From Nevskia sp035651715 (GTDB lineage: Bacteria; Pseudomonadota; Gammaproteobacteria; Nevskiales; Nevskiaceae): a DNA stretch of 64,000 nucleotides. Of this stretch, positions 49,466 through 58,003 are shown piece after piece. The stretch spans positions 1 through 64,000 of the forward strand of contig DASRFD010000014.1 in the NCBI GenBank assembly GCA_035651715.1, in the 5' to 3' direction. Below the pieces are notes generated by a model. It had not been told where the DNA came from, searched no databases, and saw nothing but the letters and a program-made list of their open reading frames with translations. The position numbers and the translations under genes are program-made. Position 1 is the first letter of the stretch, and each line of letters begins with the position of its first letter.

Positions 49466-51055
49466 ATGTACGACGGAGTCGCCATCGGCGACCGCTCGCT
49501 GGACGAGGATGCGGCCCGCGCCGCCCGCCGCCGCGCCGGGCTGGGCTTCTGGGCCATGGCCCTGGGCAGCTTCATGGCGATCCTCGACATCCAGATCGTC
49601 GCCAGCTCGATCAACGAGATCCGCGCCGGCCTGTCGGCCAGCGTCGACGAGATCCAGTGGGTGCAGACCTCGTACCTGATCGCCGAGGTCATCGCCATTC
49701 CGCTGTCCGGCTACCTGGCGCGGATGCTGTCGACGCGCATCTACTTCGTGCTCTGCGCGGTCGGCTTCACGCTTTCCAGCCTGGCCTGCGCCGGCGCCTG
49801 GAGCCTGGGCTCGATGGTGGTGTTCCGCGTGCTGCAGGGCCTGCTCGGCGGCGGCATGATTCCCACCGCCTTCGCCACCATGTTCATCCTGTTCCCGGAC
49901 ACCCGCAGCCGCGCCGTGCCGCAGGTGCTCACCGGCATGCTGACCATGACGGCGTCCTCGCTCGGCCCCAGCATCGGCGGCTACGTCACCGATGCGCTGT
50001 CCTGGCACTGGCTGTTCCTGCTCAACCTGGTGCCCGGCGTGATCTGCGGCTGGGCGGTGTGGAACTTCGTCGACATCGACCGGCCGCAGCCGCGCATGTT
50101 CCGGCAGTTCGACCTGTGGGGCCTGGTGTTCATGGCCATGTTCCTCGGCGGGCTGGAGTACACGCTCGACGACGGTCCGCGCCACGACTGGTTCAGCGAG
50201 GACAGCGTCGCCGTCTGCGCCATGATGGCCGCGGCGGGCGGCGCGTTGTTCTTCTGGCGCGCCTTCAGCGCCGCCCACCCGCTGGTCGACCTGCGCTCGT
50301 TCCGCAACCGCAACTTCGCCGTCACCTCGCTGGTCTCCACCGTGCTCGGCATGGGCATGTTCACCCTGATCTACCTGACGCCGGTGTTCCTCGGCCAGGT
50401 GCGCGGCTACAACCCGCTGCAGATCGGCGAGGTGATGATGATCCAGGGCGGCACCATGTTCCTCAGCGCGCCGCTGGTGGGGCGGCTGCAGATGAAGTTC
50501 GACCCGCGCCTGGTGATCGGCCTCGGCCTGGTGCTGATCGGCATCGGCACCTGGATCAACGGCCAAGTCACCGCCGACTGGGGCATCGCGCAGTTCGCGC
50601 TGCCGCAGGCCCTGCGCGGCACCGGCTTCGTCTGCAGCTTCATTCCGCTCACCGGCCTGGCGCTCGGCACCCTGCCGCCGAGCGACGTGCACAACGCCAG
50701 CGGCCTGTTCAATGTCACCCGCAACCTCGGCGGCGCGCTGGGCCTGGCGGTGATCACCACCCTGATCAACCAGCGCACCTGGCTGCACTGGCAGCAGCTG
50801 GCCGAGTCGACCCGCCTGAGCCGCGAGCCGGTGCGCGAGGCGCTGGGCAGCATGCAGGCCCTGCTCGATCCGCAGCTCGGCGCCGCCAGCCAGGCCGGCA
50901 GCTTCGGCATGCTGGCGCAGCAGGCGCAGCTGCAGGCGGCGACCCTCACCTACGGCGACATGTACCGGCTGCTGGCGGTGTGCGTGTTCGGGGCCATCCT
51001 GCTGCTGCCGCTGCTGGAGAAGCCGCGCGGCGGAGCCGCGCCGGCCGGCCACTGA
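49466..51055 (+). CDS. EmrB-like DHA2 MFS multidrug transporter
   Basis: 529 residues with 14 hydrophobic helices, the DHA2 layout. Markers are FMAILDIQIVASSINEI in helix 1 and LGGGMIPTAFATMFILFPD around helix 4; a long cytoplasmic C-terminal end follows the last helix. It uses the proton gradient to push hydrophobic drugs into the EmrA-TolC conduit. Directly downstream of the EmrA-like gene in one transcript, followed by an acyl-CoA thioesterase gene. Confidence 0.93.
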   Translation: MYDGVAIGDRSLDEDAARAARRRAGLGFWAMALGSFMAILDIQIVASSINEIRAGLSASVDEIQWVQTSYLIAEVIAIPLSGYLARMLSTRIYFVLCAVGFTLSSLACAGAWSLGSMVVFRVLQGLLGGGMIPTAFATMFILFPDTRSRAVPQVLTGMLTMTASSLGPSIGGYVTDALSWHWLFLLNLVPGVICGWAVWNFVDIDRPQPRMFRQFDLWGLVFMAMFLGGLEYTLDDGPRHDWFSEDSVAVCAMMAAAGGALFFWRAFSAAHPLVDLRSFRNRNFAVTSLVSTVLGMGMFTLIYLTPVFLGQVRGYNPLQIGEVMMIQGGTMFLSAPLVGRLQMKFDPRLVIGLGLVLIGIGTWINGQVTADWGIAQFALPQALRGTGFVCSFIPLTGLALGTLPPSDVHNASGLFNVTRNLGGALGLAVITTLINQRTWLHWQQLAESTRLSREPVREALGSMQALLDPQLGAASQAGSFGMLAQQAQLQAATLTYGDMYRLLAVCVFGAILLLPLLEKPRGGAAPAGH

Positions 51056-51133
51056 TGCCGCAGCGGCCAGCGCGGCGGCGGGTCCCGGGACCACAGTGAG
51101 AAGTCGCAGCGCCTTGCGCTAACATGCGACCGC

Positions 51134-51658
51134 ATGGACCTTCCCCCGGCACTCCCCGCCAAGACCCCCGCCGACTCCGTCGTGCGCGAGCAGGTCTACA
51201 TGGTGTTTCCCAACGACCTCAATTCCAACGACACCGTGTTCGGCGGCCTGATCATGGCGCACATGGACCGGCTCGCCGCGGTGGTGGCGGACCGCCATGC
51301 CGGCGGCGTGACGGTGACGGTCAGCGTCGACGCGGTGCATTTCCTGTCGCCGGCGCGGCGCGGCGACGTGCTGGTGCTGCACGCGGCGGTGAACCGCGCC
51401 TGGCGCACCTCGATGGAAGTCGGCGTGAAGGTGGAGGCCGAGGCCATCGGCGGCGGTCCGCGCCGGCACATCCTGTCGGCCTACCTGACCTTCGTCGCCA
51501 CCGACGACAACGGCCGCCCGCGCCCGGTGCCGCCGCTGAGCCCGCAGACGCCGGAGGACAAGCGGCGCTACATCGAGGCCGACCTGCGCCGCGCCAACCG
51601 CCTGCAGCACGCCGAGCAGCTCAAGGCCCTGCGCAGCGCGGAGGCCGCCGCGGGCTGA
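51134..51658 (+). CDS. YciA-type acyl-CoA thioesterase
   Basis: 174 residues, one hotdog domain. The family pattern is V-F-P-N-D-L-N-S-N-D-T-V-F-G-G-L-I-M-A-H-M-D, where Asn/Asp are catalytic in YciA-like enzymes, with DAVHFLSPARRGDVLVLHA and LSAYLTFVA following. It hydrolyses acyl-CoA esters and typically forms a hexamer. Cytoplasmic. Lies 78 bp after the EmrB-like gene, possibly a separate transcript. Chain-length preference cannot be told. Confidence 0.9.
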   Translation: MDLPPALPAKTPADSVVREQVYMVFPNDLNSNDTVFGGLIMAHMDRLAAVVADRHAGGVTVTVSVDAVHFLSPARRGDVLVLHAAVNRAWRTSMEVGVKVEAEAIGGGPRRHILSAYLTFVATDDNGRPRPVPPLSPQTPEDKRRYIEADLRRANRLQHAEQLKALRSAEAAAG

Positions 51659-51772
51659 CCCCGCCGCGGCGGACCGCGGGCTTCACCCCACGCCCGGCGG
51701 CGGTGCATGGCGATCTGTCATGCAAGTCCGGTTAAGATGCGGGACCATCGCGTACCGCCCAGGGGATTTTCG

Positions 51773-52870
51773 ATGCGCTCACAGGAAGTGAATCCGCCGC
51801 GTCGCCGCGGCCTGCGCCGCACCGTGCTGGGCGTCGCGCTGGCCGCCGCCGTGCCGGCCTACGCCGCCGCCGGCCTGCCGCAGGCCCAGGCCGCGGCCCA
51901 GGAGATCCAGCAGCAGACCCGGGCGGCGCTGGGCCGGATCGTCGGCCAGTCCGGCGTCGCGCTTGGCGCCGCCGCGCAGCGGACCTTCGGCAATCTCCCC
52001 ACGGCGCTGCGCGACGCCAATCCCGCCGCGGTCAATCCGACCAGCGGCACGGTCAGCATCAGCGGCAGCATCGCCTGGCAGAACCAGCAGCGGACCTACA
52101 TCCTGATCCGGCCGCAGACCGCCATCGCCAACGCCCCGGCGCTGCTGCTGCTGCACGCCCACGGCATGAGCTCCGCCGGCATGGCCAACCTGGCGCAGGC
52201 CGGCCGGCTGGCGCGCGACTACGGCGTCTATGTCTACCTGCCGCAGGCGGTGCTCGGCGCCTGGAACGACAATCCCGCGTCCCTGCTCGACCTCACCGAC
52301 GACGTCGGCTTCCTCTCCGCCCTGGCCGACCACGCCGTGGCGGCCGACGGCGTCGACCGGCGCCGGGTCTATGCCGCCGGCTACTCCGGCGGTGGCTTCA
52401 TGGCCGAGCGCCTGGCCTGCGAGGCCTCGTCCCGGTTCGCCGGCTTCGTCGCGGTGGCGGCGACCCTGCGCAACAGCCAGATGAGCCGCTGCGCCATCGG
52501 CCACGGCCTGGCCGCGGCCTTCATCGACGGCACCGCCGATGCGATCGTGCCCTACAACGGCGAGATCTCCCTGCAGCCGGCCGCGGCCAGCGCCGCGTTC
52601 TGGGCCGGCAAGAACGCCTGCGATGCCGGCCAGGTCGGCACCGTGGCCCTGCCGGGCAAGGTCAGCGACGGCACCAGCATCGCCGTCAGCAGCTTCACCG
52701 CCTGCCCGGCGGGGAGCGCCGTGAGCCTCTACACCGTCAACGGCGGCGGCCACACCTGGCCTGGCAACCCGTCCTCGGCCTACACCAACCTCTACCTGGG
52801 CAAGACCAGCCAGAACCTCGACGCCACGCTCGCGCTGTGGCAGTTCCTGGCGCCGTATTCGCTGCCCTGA
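51773..52870 (+). CDS. Secreted PHB depolymerase/LpqC-type esterase
   Basis: 365 residues from the ATG at 51773 (AGGGG 6-9 bp upstream). The signal peptide follows RRRGLRR: TVLGVALAAAVPAYAAA. The alpha/beta-hydrolase triad is visible: Ser in AAGYSGGGFMAE (about 204), Asp in DGTADAIVPYNG (about 255) and His in GGGHTWPG (about 327). This is the LpqC/feruloyl-esterase-like branch of COG3509; no separate PHB-binding domain is present. Likely periplasmic or secreted esterase. Ends before a bidirectional terminator shared with the fatty acyl-CoA reductase gene. Confidence 0.88.
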   Translation: MRSQEVNPPRRRGLRRTVLGVALAAAVPAYAAAGLPQAQAAAQEIQQQTRAALGRIVGQSGVALGAAAQRTFGNLPTALRDANPAAVNPTSGTVSISGSIAWQNQQRTYILIRPQTAIANAPALLLLHAHGMSSAGMANLAQAGRLARDYGVYVYLPQAVLGAWNDNPASLLDLTDDVGFLSALADHAVAADGVDRRRVYAAGYSGGGFMAERLACEASSRFAGFVAVAATLRNSQMSRCAIGHGLAAAFIDGTADAIVPYNGEISLQPAAASAAFWAGKNACDAGQVGTVALPGKVSDGTSIAVSSFTACPAGSAVSLYTVNGGGHTWPGNPSSAYTNLYLGKTSQNLDATLALWQFLAPYSLP

Positions 52871-52943
52871 CGGAGCGCCGGGGGCCGGCCTTCGGGCCGG
52901 TACGGCTGCTGCGGTACTGAAGGGCGGCCCGCGCAGCGCAAAC

Positions 52944-52973
52944 AAAAAGGCCGATCCTGCGATCGGCCTTTTT
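52944..52973. terminator. Bidirectional terminator
   Basis: Perfect 13-bp stem AAAAAGGCCGATC / GATCGGCCTTTTT around a CTGC loop, with T-runs reading out on both strands, between the convergent esterase and fatty acyl-CoA reductase genes. Confidence 0.93.
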
Positions 52974-53023
52974 GCGGTGCTGCCGGTTTCCGCGTCCGGG
53001 CATGCTGGCCGGACGCCCGGTTC

Positions 53024-55018
53024 CTACCAGTGCTCGCCCTTGAACACGTTGGCGAACACCACCTGTTCCAGGGTCGGCTTGGGCGGCGGCGCGTCCTTGT
53101 CCTTGGCACCCTTGGCCGCGGCGGAGGACGGGAACAGCTGGAAGCCCTTGGACAGGATGTAGTCGTTGACCTTGGGCCACAGCGCGTAGGACACCGAGGC
53201 GGCGGTGCCCAGGGTGGTGGCGATGCTCTTCGGCCGCTCCAGGATCGCCTTGATCACGGTGTCGGCGGCGTCGTCCGGCGACCAGGTCGGGATGTAGCTG
53301 TAGATCTTGGTCGGGGCGATCATCGGCGTGCGCACCAGCGGCATGTAGATCGCCGTGGTGTGGATGTTCTTGGCCTTGATCTCGGCGGACAGGCAGCGGG
53401 TGAAGGCGTCCAGCGCGGCCTTGCTCGCCACGTAGGCGGAGAAGCGCGCGGCGTTGGCCAGCACGCCGATCGAGCTGATGTTGATGATGTGGCCGCTCTT
53501 GCGGTGCGCCATGCTCGGCAGCAGCGCCATGATCAGCCGCACCGCGCCGAAGTAGTTCAGCTGCATGGTGCGCTCGAAGTCGTGGAAGCGGTCCTGCGAC
53601 TCCGCCACCGCGCGGCGGATCGAGCGGCCGGCGTTGTTGATCAGGATGTCGACGTGGCCGAAGTCCTTCAGCACCGCCGCCGCCATGGCGTCGATCGCCT
53701 CCATGCTGTTGAGGTCGCAGGGATAGACGAAGGCTTCGCCGCCGATGGTCTCGATGATCTTCTGCGTCTCGTCGAGCTTCTCCTTGGTGCGCGCCACCAG
53801 GATCACCTTGGCGCCGGCCGCGGCCAGCTTCTTGGCGGTGGTGAAGCCGATGCCGGAGGAGGCGCCGGTGATCAGCACCACCTTGCCGGCGAGGCGCCGC
53901 ACCAGCTTGGGCGAGGCCTTGTAGTCGAGGTTGAGGAACTGGTCCCAGTAGTTCCACAACACCGTGGCGTAGTCGGCGATGTCCGGGCACTTGATGTGGG
54001 TGCCGCGCAGCGCGGCGCGCGCGTTCTTGTCGTCGAACACGGCGCGGTTGGTGGCGTAGCCCAGCACCGACAGCGGCACGCCGATGCTCTTGGACAGCTG
54101 CTTCTTGACGCTCTCCGGCACGGCGTTGCCGATGCGGCCGGTGATGCCGCGCAGCGCGCCCGGCAGGGCCGGCACCTCCAGCTTCTTGGCGAACTCGGGG
54201 CCGTGGGCGGCGGCGAGGAAGGCGCCGAGCAGTTCGCCGACGGTCGGCGAGTGCGACTGGATCAGGCAGAAGCACTCGCCGTCCAGGCCGTCCTTGTGGG
54301 CGATGGCGTCCATCGCGGCGGCGACGTAGTCCACCGGCACGATCGGCACGCGGCCGCCCTCGATGCCGAGCAGCGGCACCCACTTGGGCAGGCGGTAGCT
54401 GATCTTCTGGATCGCCTTGAAGAAGTAGTAGGGGCCGTCGATCTTGTCGATCTCGCCGGTCTGCGAGGAGCCGACCACCGCGCCGGGGCGGTAGATGCGG
54501 AACGGCACGCGCGACTCCTCGCGCACGATCTTTTCGGCCTGGAACTTGGTGCGGTAATAGGGGTGCTTGACGCTCTGCCCCTCGTCGAACATGTCCTCGG
54601 TGAACTTGCCGACGAAGTCGCCGCCGGCCACCGCCACCGAGCTCATGTGGTGCAGGCGGACCTTGCCGCCCAGCTCGTTGACGAAGTCGACGACGTTGCG
54701 CGTCCCCTCGGTGTTGACGCGGTCGGCGGTGGCGTCGTCCATGTTCATGTCATAGACGGCGGCGAGGTGGAAGAAGTGGTCGATCTTGCCCTTGAGCTTC
54801 TTGGCCTCGGCGGGATCGATCAGGCCCGGCGTGGTGATGTCGCCGTAAACCGGGATCAGCTTGTCGCCGTTGTCGCCGACCCGCTCCACCAGCGCGTCGA
54901 ATTTCTCCTGGGACGATTCGCGCACCAGGATGTAGACCTTGGCGTCCTCGTGCGCGGCGAGGCGGTCGACCAGGAAGCGCCCGATGAAACCGGTGGCGCC
55001 GGTGACGAAGTAATTCAT
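53024..55018 (-). CDS. Bifunctional fatty acyl-CoA reductase (NAD-binding_4 + SDR), Maqu_2220 type
   Basis: 664 residues from the ATG at 55018 with AGGAG upstream. The first half has the reductase fold with TGATGFIGRFLV at 7-18 and YRTKFQAEK near 184. The second half is a full SDR with LITGASSGIG near 382, NNAGRSIRR and Y-V-A-S-K near 533. Length and motifs such as RFHDFERTMQLNYFGAVRL and APTKIYSYIPT closely resemble the Marinobacter enzyme that reduces fatty acyl-CoA to the fatty alcohol in two NADPH steps. This supplies alcohols for wax esters. No wax synthase is in the window. A palindrome lies upstream. Confidence 0.9.
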   Translation of the reverse strand: MNYFVTGATGFIGRFLVDRLAAHEDAKVYILVRESSQEKFDALVERVGDNGDKLIPVYGDITTPGLIDPAEAKKLKGKIDHFFHLAAVYDMNMDDATADRVNTEGTRNVVDFVNELGGKVRLHHMSSVAVAGGDFVGKFTEDMFDEGQSVKHPYYRTKFQAEKIVREESRVPFRIYRPGAVVGSSQTGEIDKIDGPYYFFKAIQKISYRLPKWVPLLGIEGGRVPIVPVDYVAAAMDAIAHKDGLDGECFCLIQSHSPTVGELLGAFLAAAHGPEFAKKLEVPALPGALRGITGRIGNAVPESVKKQLSKSIGVPLSVLGYATNRAVFDDKNARAALRGTHIKCPDIADYATVLWNYWDQFLNLDYKASPKLVRRLAGKVVLITGASSGIGFTTAKKLAAAGAKVILVARTKEKLDETQKIIETIGGEAFVYPCDLNSMEAIDAMAAAVLKDFGHVDILINNAGRSIRRAVAESQDRFHDFERTMQLNYFGAVRLIMALLPSMAHRKSGHIINISSIGVLANAARFSAYVASKAALDAFTRCLSAEIKAKNIHTTAIYMPLVRTPMIAPTKIYSYIPTWSPDDAADTVIKAILERPKSIATTLGTAASVSYALWPKVNDYILSKGFQLFPSSAAAKGAKDKDAPPPKPTLEQVVFANVFKGEHW

Positions 55019-55126
55019 TTTATGTGCTCCTAGGCCCAGACTTTCTTGGTTTTCAAGCGCCTGCCGGCGGAACCGGCAGCCCTTCTCGCCCCAACAAGCT
55101 AGCACATCCGGGCGAAAACGCAGCCA

Positions 55127-55147
55127 CCTGGGACGCTATGTCCCAGG
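55127..55147. promoter_or_regulatory. Palindrome upstream of fatty acyl-CoA reductase
   Basis: CCTGGGAC-GCTAT-GTCCCAGG, a perfect 8-bp inverted repeat 109 bp upstream of the reductase start and downstream of the neighbouring SDR gene. Looks like an operator for a dimeric regulator; no regulator gene is adjacent. Confidence 0.45.
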
Positions 55148-55200
55148 GGATCGGTCTGGTTGCCTGCCCCGGGCAAGCACGGCCCCGGGCAGGGCCTGGC

Positions 55201-56022
55201 TCAATGGCCCTTGAAGTCGTCCATGGTGTTGTAGACGCCGAAGATGTGGCGGGCGATCCAGTCGAACACCCGCAGCGGCAGCAGCCCCTTGAGGGCGCTG
55301 GAGAAATACACCGTCCAGGGCAGGACCAGGCGGGCGCGGCCGGCCTTCATCGCCTTCCAGACCCGGGTGGTGACGTATTCCGGGGTCATGATGGGCGTGA
55401 ACAGCATGGTCCTGGCGCCTTCGAACATGCCGGTGGAGATGTAGGTCGGGTTGACCGTGGTGACCTTGACGTGGTCGTGCCCCGCCTGCTCCAGCTCCAG
55501 CCGCACCGAGTCGCTCCAGCCGGTGCAGCTCCACTTGCTGGCGCAGTAGACGCTCATCTTCGGGTTGGAGATCAGGCCGGCGGCGGAGGCGATGTTGACC
55601 AGGCGCTGCTCCTGGCCGCGCCGGGCGATCATCGCCGGCAGGAATTCGCGCGCGATGTACATCGGCGCCATCGCGTTGATGTTCATGGTGAAGGCGATGT
55701 CCTTCAGCGGGTCGTGCTCCCAGAAGTACTTGCCGCGGATCACGCCGGCGTTGTTGAACACCACGTCCGGGTCGCCGACCGTTTCGCGCAGCACCCGCGC
55801 GCCTTCCGTGATCGCGTCCAGCCGGGCCACGTCCACCACCTGGGCGTGGACGTGACCGCCGGCGGCGCGCAGCTCGGCCGCGGTCTTTTCCAGCTCGGCG
55901 GCATTGATGTCCCACAGGGCGACCGCCGCGGCGCCTTCCTGCACCGCCAGCCGGGCGTAGATCCGGCCCATGCCCATGGCGGCTCCGGTGATGAGGACTT
56001 TCTTGCCGGCCACGCTCTGCAT
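55201..56022 (-). CDS. Short-chain dehydrogenase/reductase
   Basis: 273 residues from the ATG at 56022 with AGGAG 8 bp upstream. Rossmann motif ITGAAMGMG at 10-18, Asp of NAD preference in LWDINAAE, NNAG near 92, catalytic Ser in NIASAAG and Y-C-A-S-K near 160-164. C-terminal hydrophobic segment (LLPLRVFDWIARHIFGV) suggests a membrane-near or hydrophobic substrate, as in many lipid or steroid SDRs. Upstream of the fatty acyl-CoA reductase in the same direction, 180 bp apart. Confidence 0.88.
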   Translation of the reverse strand: MQSVAGKKVLITGAAMGMGRIYARLAVQEGAAAVALWDINAAELEKTAAELRAAGGHVHAQVVDVARLDAITEGARVLRETVGDPDVVFNNAGVIRGKYFWEHDPLKDIAFTMNINAMAPMYIAREFLPAMIARRGQEQRLVNIASAAGLISNPKMSVYCASKWSCTGWSDSVRLELEQAGHDHVKVTTVNPTYISTGMFEGARTMLFTPIMTPEYVTTRVWKAMKAGRARLVLPWTVYFSSALKGLLPLRVFDWIARHIFGVYNTMDDFKGH

Positions 56023-56111
56023 CGCTATCGCTCCTGCGGAATAGGCGTCGGAGTATAGGTGCGCCATCGCGGCGGGAGACTGGCCGTGGAGACAACGGCA
56101 TGGACTGTTTG

Positions 56112-56226
56112 CCTCTCCCCCCGGGAGAGGCCGCCGTGCAGCGGCGGGTGAGGGGCGCGCTGTCGGAACGCGATACCGCTGGCTCAAGGGCGCCCTCACC
56201 CCAACCCCTCTCCCGGGGGAGAGGGG
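56112..56226. repeat. Paired hairpin repeat of the CTCTCCCGGGGGAGAG class
   Basis: Two hairpins, CCTCTCCC/GGGAGAGG at 56112-56130 and CCCCTCTCCC/GGGAGAGGGG at 56205-56226, flank a segment containing roughly complementary GTGAGGGG and CCTCACCCC tracts. This is the layout of proteobacterial REP/BIME-like extragenic elements. Confidence 0.7.
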
Positions 56227-56667
56227 CTACACGGCAGGCGGCGCATAATCCTCGACGAACCCCGCCGGCAGCTGCGTCCGCAACGCGGCGCGCCGCTGCT
56301 CAAACTCCGCCGCCGTATACGGCCGCGCCGGCAGCTTTCCCCACACCGGCGCCGGCCAGGCCGGGTCGCCCGCATGACGCACGATGTGGTGCAGATGCAG
56401 CTGCGGCACCATGTTGCCCAGCGCCGCGACGTTGAGCTTGTCGCCGCGGAACGCGGCCATCAAGGCGCGGCCCAGCGCCACCGATTCGCGCAGCAGCAGC
56501 GCCTGGCCGGCTTGGTCCAGCTCGTAGATCTCGCGCAGGTTCTCGCGCTGCGGCACCAGGATGCACCAGGGGTACTGCGCGTCGTTCATCAGCAGGAGCA
56601 CGCTCAGCTCGAAGCGGCCGAGCCGGTGGCAGTCCCTGGCCAGCTGCGGGTGCAGGGAGAAGGTCAC
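56227..56667 (-). CDS. HIT-family hydrolase
   Basis: 146 residues from the GTG at 56667; longer starts give an N-terminus without similarity to the family. The HIT signature is Q-L-H-L-H-H at about 98-103, with the HxHxH triad seen as H-L-H-H-I-V-R, preceded by the LNVAALGNMVPQ segment. The opening FSLHPQLARDCHRLGRFELSVLLLMNDAQYPW is typical for ~140-residue proteobacterial members. Likely nucleoside phosphoramidate or dinucleoside polyphosphate hydrolase; substrate unknown. Stop touches a REP-like hairpin. Confidence 0.88.
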   Translation of the reverse strand: MTFSLHPQLARDCHRLGRFELSVLLLMNDAQYPWCILVPQRENLREIYELDQAGQALLLRESVALGRALMAAFRGDKLNVAALGNMVPQLHLHHIVRHAGDPAWPAPVWGKLPARPYTAAEFEQRRAALRTQLPAGFVEDYAPPAV

Positions 56668-56789
56668 GGAAGCGGCGCGAGCAGCGTGGAAGGGCCCGAT
56701 GCATCGCATGGGGATCCCGGCGTCGCGAGTCGGCGCAGGCATGAGACTTGATCATCCCTCCCCAAGGACGAGGCCGGAGGTCTCATGCC

Positions 56790-57239
56790 TCAGGCCTTCC
56801 TGCCTTCGCTGAGCTTCACCACCGCCATGGTCAGGCGCGAGATGCAGACCAGCTTGTGCTGCTCGTCCTCGATGCGGATCTCCCACACCTGGGTGGCGCG
56901 GCCGATGTGCAGCGGCCGGGCGGTGCCGGTGACCAGCCCCTGGGTCGCGGCGCGCAGGTGATTGGCGTTGATCTCCAGGCCGACGCAGAACACTTCCTTC
57001 GGATCGGTGCAGAGGCTGGCGGCGATGCTGCCCAGCTCCTCGGCCAGCACGCAGGAGGCGCCGCCGTGCAGGCGGCCGTAGGGTTGTTTGGTGCGCCCGT
57101 CCACCGGCATGGTGCCGCGCAGGTAGTCCTCGCCGATCTCGGTGATGCGCAGGCCGATGTGGGCGCCGATGGTGTTGGGGGCGGGGAGGCGGGTGTCGTC
57201 GACCGGACCGACCGTGACGGCTTGTTTCCAGATGGCCAT
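56790..57239 (-). CDS. PaaI-type hotdog thioesterase
   Basis: 149 residues from the ATG at 57239. Family motif GRLHGGASCVLAEELGSIAAS (about 64-84) contains the HGG followed by a Glu/Asp-type helix, as in 4-hydroxybenzoyl-CoA-type thioesterases (ComA2/DHNA-CoA branch). The N-terminal IGLRITEIGEDYLRGTMPVD is conserved too. Hydrolyses aryl- or acyl-CoA; possibly in menaquinone or phenylacetate-type metabolism but no such genes are near. Divergent from the NAD(P)-binding gene. Confidence 0.9.
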   Translation of the reverse strand: MAIWKQAVTVGPVDDTRLPAPNTIGAHIGLRITEIGEDYLRGTMPVDGRTKQPYGRLHGGASCVLAEELGSIAASLCTDPKEVFCVGLEINANHLRAATQGLVTGTARPLHIGRATQVWEIRIEDEQHKLVCISRLTMAVVKLSEGRKA

Positions 57240-57340
57240 GTGGCGTTGCAGGCCCTTGATGGGATGGGAATTCCGGCCCAGTCTAACGCAAGCGTCACGG
57301 TGCTCCGCTACACTGCGCCCATTCAAACTCCGCCAGACCC

Positions 57341-57994
57341 ATGGCCCGCACCGCCCTTATCGCCGGCAGCACCGGCCTGATCGGCCAGATCCTGCTGCAG
57401 AAGCTGCTGGACAGCCGCGATTACGACCGCGTCGTCGCCGTCACCCGCCGGCCCCTCGGCTTCAGCCACGCCAAGCTGGTCAACCCGGTCAGCGACTTCG
57501 AGCACCTCGGCGCCCTGCGCGAGCAGCTCGTTGCGGACGACGTCTTCTGCTGCCTCGGCACCACCACCAGAAAGGCCGGCGGCAAGGCCGGCCTGGAGCG
57601 GGTCGACTACCACATGGTGGTGGACCTGGCGCGCTCCGCCCGCGCCGCCGGCGCCGCGCAGTTCCTGGTGGTCTCGGCGGTCGGCGCCTCGCTGCGCTCG
57701 CCGGCGTTCTACTCGCGGGTCAAGGCGCGGATGGAGCGCAGCGTGGCCGAGGCCGGCTACCCCGCCGTGCACATCCTGCGGCCCTCGCTGCTGCTGGGCG
57801 AGCGCAACGAGGCGCGCCTGGCCGAGGACCTGGCGCAGCTGGCGGCCCCGCTGGTGAGCCCGCTGTTCGAAAACTTCGAGTTCCTGCTCAAGTATCGTCC
57901 GGTGGAGGCCGAGGACGTGGCCTCGGCGATGCTGGCGCTGGCGCTGCAGCCGTCCAGCGGCGTGCATATCCACCACTACCCGTTCCGGGGATAA
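57341..57994 (+). CDS. NAD(P)H-binding Rossmann protein (HTATIP2/YwnB-like)
   Basis: 217 residues. Extended-SDR-like start MARTALIAGSTGLIGQILLQ with the GSTGLIG dinucleotide motif at 9-15 and VAVTRRPLG that follows beta-2. The LLRPSLLLGER segment (as I-L-R-P-S-L-L-L-G) is typical of the HTATIP2/atypical SDR group. It lacks a clear catalytic Tyr-x3-Lys at the usual place (YSRVKARME, near 127-133, fits). May be an NADPH-dependent reductase or sensor. A TACACT -10-like tract lies at 57309. Confidence 0.85.
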   Translation: MARTALIAGSTGLIGQILLQKLLDSRDYDRVVAVTRRPLGFSHAKLVNPVSDFEHLGALREQLVADDVFCCLGTTTRKAGGKAGLERVDYHMVVDLARSARAAGAAQFLVVSAVGASLRSPAFYSRVKARMERSVAEAGYPAVHILRPSLLLGERNEARLAEDLAQLAAPLVSPLFENFEFLLKYRPVEAEDVASAMLALALQPSSGVHIHHYPFRG

Positions 57995-58003
57995 GCCGAG
58001 CCC

